The position numbers and the translations under genes are program-made. From Edaphobacter lichenicola (lineage in GTDB: Bacteria; Acidobacteriota; Terriglobia; Terriglobales; Acidobacteriaceae), in contig NZ_JACHDY010000002.1 in assembly GCF_014201315.1 (NCBI RefSeq), forward strand, positions 434,001-498,000: a DNA stretch of 64,000 bases, given 5' to 3'. Below, piece after piece: positions 58,813-64,000 of this stretch; within the stretch, counting starts at the first letter, position 1, and the number at the start of each line of letters is the position of its first letter. The notes below the pieces were generated by a model. The model searched no databases. It was not told where the DNA came from and saw only the letters and a list, made by a program, of their open reading frames with translations.

Positions 58813-59595
58813 TTACTTGCTTGAAGGTTGAATGTCCGTTTGCCTGGTCACTTGGACAAAACGATTCGTGATGGTTTCGGGGCGGGTGATGGCGGAGCCG
58901 ATGACAACGGCGGTGGCCCCCATGTCCAGCGCCTGGAGGGCCTCCGTGGGGTGGGTGATGTGGCCTTCCAGGAGCACGGGGACTGTCAAGTGTGCCAGCA
59001 GGGATTGGAGCAAGGGCCAGGACGGAGAGCGGATCCCGGCTGTTTCGGTAGTGTAGCCGTAGAGGGTGGTGGCGACGGCATCGGCTCCGGCGCGCTCGGC
59101 GGCGAGGGCATCTTCCAGGGAGGCGATGTCGGCGAGGACTGGCCGACGCAGCTCGGTATGGGTGCGGGGGATGAGTTCAGTCCAGGGTTCGGGGGCGGTG
59201 AGGCGACGGGCGGTGCAGTCGAGGGCGACGATGTCGGCTCCGGCGTCAACGACGGCCTTAGCGGAGCGGAAGTCGGGGGTGATGTAGACGTCTCCGTTGG
59301 CGTCGCAGGTCTTGATGATCCCTATGATGGGGAGCTGCGTGAGGGCGCGGAAGGCGGCGATGCGCGTTGTGCCTTCGGCGCGGAGACCGCCTGCTCCGCC
59401 GCGCAGGACCGAGGTTGCTATTCGGGTGAGGGTGTCGAGATCGTCCAGCGGATCGCCTTCTGCGGCCTGACAGGAGACGATGATTCGGCCGCGGAGGAGA
59501 TGGAAGAGCGAGTTGAAGGAGGAGTTCGAGCCTTTAGGCACTTTTGCTGGCTTCCCTTGGAGGCGGCTGTCTGGCTGTTGAGGGTGAAAGGACAC
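58813..59595 (-). CDS. nanE: N-acetylmannosamine-6-phosphate 2-epimerase NanE
   Basis: A 260-aa TIM-barrel enzyme that converts ManNAc-6-P to GlcNAc-6-P. Family motifs: IIVSCQAAEGDPL (about 38-50), GGAGGLRAEG, IIGIIKTCDANGDVYITP, DIVALDCTARR, and VATTLYGYT, VLLEGHITHP, GATAVVIGSAITRP. The first about 35 residues are extra. Upstream of the transporter on the same strand, so it may be cotranscribed with it. Fits an amino-sugar (possibly sialic-acid or ManNAc) salvage role. Confidence 0.92.
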   Translation of the reverse strand: MSFHPQQPDSRLQGKPAKVPKGSNSSFNSLFHLLRGRIIVSCQAAEGDPLDDLDTLTRIATSVLRGGAGGLRAEGTTRIAAFRALTQLPIIGIIKTCDANGDVYITPDFRSAKAVVDAGADIVALDCTARRLTAPEPWTELIPRTHTELRRPVLADIASLEDALAAERAGADAVATTLYGYTTETAGIRSPSWPLLQSLLAHLTVPVLLEGHITHPTEALQALDMGATAVVIGSAITRPETITNRFVQVTRQTDIQPSSK

Positions 59596-59662
59596 GACGC
59601 CGTAGGAAACAGACTATCTGCAAATCGCGCTATTGTGGATGAGAGGAAGAAGGAGCGGTGAT

Positions 59663-60823
59663 TTGAGACAGATTAATCGGCTTAATCGACGTAGATTTAT
59701 CTTCGGTTCGGCAGCTTTGTCGGTGGTGGGTAGGGCTGGGTTTGCGGCAGGAAAGGATGGTGGGCGACTGCTGGTCGGGACTCAAACGTCTGGCTCGAGC
59801 AAGGGTATCTATTCGTACTCCTTTGCGGCGTCGACGGGAGATCTGACGGCGCTTGGCCTTGCGGCTGAGGCGGAGAATCCTACGTTTCTGGCGCTGGCTC
59901 CTGACGGGAAGACCGTCCTCGTGGCCAATGAGCTGGATAAGTTCGAGGGCAAGGACGGCGGCGCGGTGTCGACTTTTACACTGGACCGGACCAGGACGCG
60001 GTTGTCCAAGGTCAGTCAGGTGGCCTCCGGCGGAGGAGGAACCTGTCATGTCGCCTTCGATCGGACGGGCAAGGCTGCGTTTGCGGCGAACTATGGCGGG
60101 GGCAGCGCGGCTTCGTTCGCGGTTGGAGCCGGCGGTGCGTTGAGCCCCGCGGTTTCGTTCTTTCAGTACAGCGGACAGGGACCGAACAAGGAGCGGCAGG
60201 AGGCTCCGCACGCCCATCGGGTGACGGTGTCGCCGGATAACCGGTTCCTGCTGGTCAACGACCTGGGGCTGGATACGATTCACCTCTATCGGTTGGATGC
60301 GTCTACGGCGAAGCTTGTTGCGAATGAGCCGGCGGCGTGGCGGTCGGCCCCGGGAGCGGGACCGCGGGCGCTGCGGTTTCATCCGAACGGCAGGGTTGCG
60401 TACTGCGTCACCGAGATGACGTCCTCGGTGGTGGTGCTGCGGTGGGACTCGGAGCGCGGAGCGCTCGAGACCGTGCAGGAGATCGTGATGAAGCCTGCCG
60501 ATTTCCAGGGCGCGACCAACGGAGACGATATTACGATCGACCGAGAGGGCCGGTTTGCCTATGCGACCGACCGCTTCGACGATATTGTGGTCACCTTTGC
60601 CATCTCGCCCTCCGATGGCAAGCTGACTGTGGTGGACCGGATACCGTGCGGGGGGAAGGTTCCGCGTCACCTGACGCTTGATCCGAGTGGCCGGTGGCTG
60701 CTGATCGCCAATCAGGAGTCTGACACTATCTCGGTGCTGGCACGCGATGGGAAGACGGGTAAGCTGACGGATTCGGGGAAGAGCTTCCCCCTGTCGCGGC
60801 CGCAGTGCCTGGTCTTTGTATAG
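59663..60823 (+). CDS. Secreted lactonase-family beta-propeller protein (Pgl/YbhE-like)
   Basis: A 386-aa protein with a Tat-type leader (NRRRFIFGSAALSVVG). Seven-bladed propeller segments such as YSFAASTGDLTALG, HVAFDRTGKAAFAANYGGGSAASF, PHAHRVTVSPDNRFLLVNDLGLD and PRHLTLDPSGRWLLIANQESD match the 6-phosphogluconolactonase (YbhE) family. An exported form is unlikely to act on 6-phosphogluconolactone, so another lactone may be its substrate. TTG 59663 has AGGAG seven bases upstream; ATG 59639 is an alternative. Confidence 0.88.
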   Translation: MRQINRLNRRRFIFGSAALSVVGRAGFAAGKDGGRLLVGTQTSGSSKGIYSYSFAASTGDLTALGLAAEAENPTFLALAPDGKTVLVANELDKFEGKDGGAVSTFTLDRTRTRLSKVSQVASGGGGTCHVAFDRTGKAAFAANYGGGSAASFAVGAGGALSPAVSFFQYSGQGPNKERQEAPHAHRVTVSPDNRFLLVNDLGLDTIHLYRLDASTAKLVANEPAAWRSAPGAGPRALRFHPNGRVAYCVTEMTSSVVVLRWDSERGALETVQEIVMKPADFQGATNGDDITIDREGRFAYATDRFDDIVVTFAISPSDGKLTVVDRIPCGGKVPRHLTLDPSGRWLLIANQESDTISVLARDGKTGKLTDSGKSFPLSRPQCLVFV

Positions 60824-61001
60824 CTCCTTCCTGCTGAATCCCCGGACTCTATGCCACCTGGGTACCCCCCTCCCCCCCCGGGGGTATCTTGGCGGTAAAG
60901 TCCTTCTATTCAGTAGCTTGCAGAGGGGTAGTGTCTGCAAAGTATAGAAAACAGATGGTTTGTTCCTAAAATACTTGTTATCAGTTAGTTATCTCGGAAA
61001 T

Positions 61002-61038
61002 AAAGAAGCCCCCGGGCTCAAGAGCCGGGGCTTTCTTT
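61002..61038. terminator. Intrinsic terminator hairpin
   Basis: AAAGAAGCCCC..GGCTC, loop AAGA, GAGCC..GGGGCTTTCTTT: a GC-rich stem with A-tract before and T-tract after, usable in both directions. It lies 179 bp past the lactonase-family gene. Confidence 0.8.
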
Positions 61039-61197
61039 GTCTATGTATCCATTATAGCGCCTGGCACGTAACTGATACGCCAAGCGCAATGTACTGAATC
61101 TAATTGCGTTATGCGTTTTTGGGCTTGACAGAGTTTTGGTCTTCGCGACCAGCGGAACTCCTTTTGAAAAAGGTCGTTTTTGATCGGGCCTTCTTTA

Positions 61198-61270
61198 AAG
61201 TGCGCCTGCGCGGGCGGCGGTCCCTTCGTGACTGGTATACCCCTTCGGTTGGCGCTCCCGTTGGTCGCGA
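61198..61270 (+). repeat. Dispersed palindromic repeat, copy B (partial)
   Basis: About 73 bp matching the left end of copy C, from AAGTGCGCC to the first central arm CTCCCGTTGGTCG. The remaining part is missing or diverged. Confidence 0.75.
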
Positions 61271-61395
61271 AGAAAGACGGCTCGCGACTCTGAGGGCGTA
61301 ACTTTTTGTTGTTACACGACTTGGCTGTCTAACCGGTTGGGTGGTATAAAGATCTCGCGTTCATGTAGACGGTCGATAGAGAGCGGGATTCGCCA

Positions 61396-62013
61396 ATGAC
61401 GGATCACCAGAGCGATGTTGCTGTCAGGGCTGCACTTCGGAAGCCTGTCGCCTCCCACGTGGGGGGCCACCTTGCGCTCGACTTTTGCAATACGGTGGCC
61501 GAACACCTGGCCGAACAGCCTGAGGAACTGCTTCCGGACTGGGAGTCGTTTGTCCGATGGACGGTTCAGGTTGGGTTGATCGAGCCTGAGTTGTACGGCG
61601 AACTGGTGGATTCTCCGTCGCCTATCGATGAGATTTGGGAGCTTCGAGAGGAGATCTACCATGTCGGGCTGACGCTTGCCCTGGGAGATCCGGTTGCGGA
61701 ACACGATCTGGTGGCTATTCGCGAAGAGGCGAACGCGCCGAAACCGATGGTTGTGAGTGAGGGGGCAGGACTCCATTGGCGGCCTGATCCGCAGTTCGCG
61801 TCGATGGAGCTGCGGTCGATCCTGGCGGGCGAGGCGTTGTCTTTGTTCTGTTCCCGGAGGTTGGCTCGGATCGGTATCTGTGGAGGCGGCCTTTGCGGAT
61901 GGCTCTTTCTCGACGAGAGCCGAGGGAGACGCAGACGCTGGTGTGACATGAAGGACTGCGGCAACCGGGAGAAGGCGCGCCGGTACTACCGGCAACAGCA
62001 GAAGAGCAAATAG
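61396..62013 (+). CDS. CGNR zinc-finger regulator
   Basis: A 205-aa protein. The N-terminal ABATE-type domain opens with GGHLALDFCNTVAEHL (about 23-38). The C-terminal zinc finger is CGGGLCGWLFLDESRGRRRRWCDMKDCGNREKARRYY (from about 162), with the CGNR signature. Such proteins are predicted stress-responsive DNA-binding regulators. Target unknown. RlpA gene follows after 239 bp. Confidence 0.9.
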   Translation: MTDHQSDVAVRAALRKPVASHVGGHLALDFCNTVAEHLAEQPEELLPDWESFVRWTVQVGLIEPELYGELVDSPSPIDEIWELREEIYHVGLTLALGDPVAEHDLVAIREEANAPKPMVVSEGAGLHWRPDPQFASMELRSILAGEALSLFCSRRLARIGICGGGLCGWLFLDESRGRRRRWCDMKDCGNREKARRYYRQQQKSK

Positions 62014-62030
62014 GCGTGGGGGCAAAAAAA

Positions 62031-62097
62031 TTACAAAGGAGGGTGTATCGGGGAGGAACGATCCCCCTCTGGATTGCTGGGGTTAACCCCTTTGTAA
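62031..62097. other. Highly structured intergenic element
   Basis: TTACAAAGG (62031-62039) and CCTTTGTAA (62089-62097) enclose GGGGA..TCCCC and the perfect palindrome GGGGTTAACCCC. The 67-bp unit could fold as a multi-branch structure on either strand, between the CGNR gene and RlpA. Confidence 0.45.
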
Positions 62098-62252
62098 CGT
62101 TGAGTTGCCAAAATGGGACCGTTTTTCACTTTTTTTAGGGCGATCAGGCAACCCCGAAAAGTGTTGACAAGGGCGCCTGGGTGTGGTGAACCGGGCCCCA
62201 TTTTTGTGCATTTAAAATACCCTTTAAGTCTTGCTTTTCTTATACTTAAGGG

Positions 62253-62768
62253 ATGGAACAGAGACCCGGAAACGAACGTACGGCAATCATGACAGGAAGG
62301 GCTCGGACCGCTGTTACTCTGGCGGCGATGGTCGTTCTGTCAGCCTTTGCGACGGATAACGCTACTCCGGCATTGGCTCGAGCTACGGACCCCGTCCCGG
62401 TGATGCATGATGTCACCACATCAGAGATCGTGAACACGGTAACGGTCCCCCGGCGGACGGTTTTGACGCGGATTAAGAGCGGGCTGGCGAGCTGGTATGG
62501 CGAGGTATGGCAGGGACGCCGGACGGCCAGTGGACGGATCTTCGACATGAACGAGATGACGGCGGCGCACAAGACGCTTCCGTTCGGCAGCAAGGTGAAG
62601 GTGACCGATCTGCGTAACCAGCGGTCGGTTGTGGTGACGATCACTGACCGGGGGGCGCTGTTTCCGGGCAGGGTGATCGATCTGTCTCTTGGTGCTGCGA
62701 GGCAGCTACGGATGGTCAACTCCGGGTTGGATCCGGTGAAACTGGAGCTGCTGACCTACCAGAACTAG
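62253..62768 (+). CDS. RlpA-like septal ring / peptidoglycan hydrolase-family protein
   Basis: A 171-aa exported protein. Hydrophobic leader TAVTLAAMVVLSAFA. The double-psi beta-barrel has ASWYGEVWQGRRTASGRIFDMNEMTAAHKTLPFGSKVKVTDL (from about 75) and VVTITDRGALFPGRVIDLSLGAARQL, the RlpA signature, with the key Asp in TITDRG. No SPOR domain, so it may be a minimal form. Probably acts on denuded glycans in the cell wall. Confidence 0.9.
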   Translation: MEQRPGNERTAIMTGRARTAVTLAAMVVLSAFATDNATPALARATDPVPVMHDVTTSEIVNTVTVPRRTVLTRIKSGLASWYGEVWQGRRTASGRIFDMNEMTAAHKTLPFGSKVKVTDLRNQRSVVVTITDRGALFPGRVIDLSLGAARQLRMVNSGLDPVKLELLTYQN

Positions 62769-62817
62769 GCCTTGCTGGCTCTATCGGCTGGATTCTTGCT
62801 TTCTTTAATTTCTTTTA

Positions 62818-63004
62818 AAGTGCGCCCTGCGCGGGCGGCGGTCACTTCGTGACTTGTATACCCCTTCGGTTGGCGCTCCCGTTGGTCGCGAGCTATCTTC
62901 CTTTCCGACCAACGGGAGGACCTGCGCTGTTTGCTCTGCCAAGACACCGGTATACACGTCACGAAGTGACCGCTTCGCGCGTAGCGGGCCCGTCCGGCAG
63001 GACA
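62818..63004 (+). repeat. Dispersed palindromic repeat, copy C
   Basis: 187 bp. Left end AAGTGCGCCCTGCGCGGGCG; right end ending GGCCCGTCCGGCAGGACA. Central arms CTCCCGTTGGTCG (62876-62888) and CGACCAACGGGAG (62906-62918), 13 bp perfect, 17-base spacer. Located just upstream of the hydrolase gene. Confidence 0.8.
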
Positions 63005-63035
63005 TTATCACGCGGGGCGGCGATAAGATGGCTCT

Positions 63036-64000
63036 ATGCCACTGGATGAAAAGCTACGGATGATTTTGGATGCGGGGCAGGCGCTGGGTCGGCCGCCGAT
63101 TGAGCAGCAGACGCCGGAGGAGGCTCGGTCAGAGAGAGCGGAGATGATGGCGCGGTTTGTGCCAATGGCGGAGTATGCCGATGTGAGGGTGGCGAATCGG
63201 ATGATTGCTGTTGGTGAGATCGCTGCTCGGGCGATCGCTGGGGCGGGGCGCGAGATTGGTGTGCGGGTTTTTACGCCGGAAGGGGGTGGGGTGTCTCCGG
63301 TGGTGGTGTTCTTTCATGGTGGTGGGTGGGTGGCGGGGACGGTTGAGACACATGATCCCTACTGCCGGGCGCTGGCGAAGGAGGCTGGAGTGGTGGTGGT
63401 GTCGGTGAACTTCAGGCTGGCTCCGGAGCATAAGTTTCCGGCGGGGCTGGAGGATTGCCTGGCCGTGACGGAGTGGGTGCTGGATCATGCCGGGGAGCTG
63501 GGTGGGGACGGTTCGCGGGTGATGGTGGGGGGCGATAGCGCCGGGGGGACACTGGCTACGGTGGTGGCTTTGCTGCTGCGGGATCGCGGGAGGGGAGGAC
63601 TGGCGGGGCAGATTCTGCTTTACCCGGCTGCGGATTACTATGATCCGCCGACGGCCTCGTACCTGGAGAATGCCGAGGGGTATGGACTGACGCGGAAGGG
63701 GATGATCTGGTTTTGGGATCACTATTTGAATGACAAGAGTGAGGCGGCGGACTTTCGGGTGTCGCCGCTGCTGGCGGGTTCGCTGGCGGGGTTGCCAAGG
63801 GCTTTTGTGGTGACGGCGGAGTATGACGTGCTTCGGGATGAGGGGCAGGCTTACGCTCGGCGGATGGTGACTGATGGGGTGGATGTGACCCATGTGTTTG
63901 CGGAGGGGATGAACCATGGGTTCGCGGCTTCGGCGAATGAGTTTCCGTTTTTGCCGCAGGCGAAGGAGATGCTGCGGAGGGTGGCGGAGTGGGTGAAAGC
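63036..64000 (+). CDS. HSL-family alpha/beta hydrolase (partial, runs off window)
   Basis: At least 321 residues. Oxyanion motif FFHGGGWVAG (about 90-99), nucleophile GDSAGG (about 160-165), acid Asp in EYDVLRDEG, and His in MNHGF. All three catalytic residues are visible, so it should be an active esterase or lipase. The start is ATG 63036 (MPLDEKLRMILD); the 3' end lies beyond the window. Cytosolic, no leader. Preceded by dispersed repeat C. Confidence 0.9.
   Translation, partial: MPLDEKLRMILDAGQALGRPPIEQQTPEEARSERAEMMARFVPMAEYADVRVANRMIAVGEIAARAIAGAGREIGVRVFTPEGGGVSPVVVFFHGGGWVAGTVETHDPYCRALAKEAGVVVVSVNFRLAPEHKFPAGLEDCLAVTEWVLDHAGELGGDGSRVMVGGDSAGGTLATVVALLLRDRGRGGLAGQILLYPAADYYDPPTASYLENAEGYGLTRKGMIWFWDHYLNDKSEAADFRVSPLLAGSLAGLPRAFVVTAEYDVLRDEGQAYARRMVTDGVDVTHVFAEGMNHGFAASANEFPFLPQAKEMLRRVAEWVK

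Larger units (their letters stand above)
60824..61395. other. Intergenic region with terminator, C-run and repeat fragment
   Basis: No gene is seen in 572 bp. From left to right: a C-rich run with TACCCCC/GGGGGTA arms (60863-60886), a strong terminator hairpin (61002-61038), and copy B of the dispersed repeat (from about 61198). The part around 61100-61190 shows no feature. Confidence 0.5.

Noticed and set aside
59630..60940. 436-aa minus-strand open frame opposite the lactonase-family gene
   Set aside because: Arg/Pro/His-rich shadow; the plus-strand frame has propeller repeats and a leader.

Overview
The window reads as chromosomal DNA of an acidobacterium, most likely Terriglobia (subdivision 1). 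This is inference from gene content: a Ser/Thr kinase fused to TPRs, secreted M13 and M61 peptidases, giant secreted Ig-like/FG-GAP proteins, and a group 1h [NiFe]-hydrogenase cluster organised like those of Acidobacteria and Actinobacteria. I see no rRNA, tRNA, CRISPR array, phage module or intact insertion sequence.

Left end (1-4255): the tail of an unknown gene, a transmembrane Ser/Thr kinase with TPRs, a small unknown protein with a TTG start, and a convergent acyl-CoA delta-9-type desaturase.

Hydrogenase locus (4500-23266, all minus strand): this is the main feature. In transcription order the promoter-distal module is a second small subunit (hhyS2), a soluble PAS histidine kinase and a NarL/LuxR response regulator. 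A 346-bp regulatory gap follows. Then comes one tightly packed operon: hhyS, hhyL, NifU-like protein, DUF5947-like, DUF6084-like, an unknown 351-aa protein, a fused maturation protease, a small membrane peptide, a cytosolic YceI, hypC, hypD, hypE, a tandem-SIS protein, a glutaredoxin-like protein, hypF, hypA, hypB, and finally a 33-aa membrane peptide sharing the C-terminal motif of the first peptide. The subunits carry the CxxD proximal-cluster signature and no Tat signal, as in oxygen-tolerant, high-affinity group 1h enzymes that scavenge trace H2. The orphan small subunit beside a cytosolic two-component system suggests an H2- or redox-sensing branch. That is the most novel idea in the window.

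Middle (23397-46820): EF-P, a D-2-hydroxyacid dehydrogenase, a hyperacidic protein, a sodium:solute symporter, M13 and M61 peptidases, a YihY/BrkB membrane protein, an MBL hydrolase, an aldo/keto reductase, a type II NADH dehydrogenase, two coupled secreted proteins (one with a decayed matrixin-like zinc site), thioredoxin reductase, an AAA ATPase, a DUF486 protein, a PLP-binding YggS protein and an APC permease.

Right part (46930-64000): an outer-membrane beta-barrel protein and a 1985-aa FG-GAP/Ig repeat protein. An amino-sugar catabolic regulon follows: isomerising/deaminating SIS protein, nagA, GntR regulator, sugar MFS transporter and nanE, with a shared candidate operator upstream of two promoters. 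Then come a secreted lactonase-fold protein, a CGNR regulator, RlpA and the start of an HSL-family hydrolase. Three copies of a dispersed palindromic repeat lie in the intergenic regions of the right half. In one full-length copy the central hairpin is inverted relative to its flanks.
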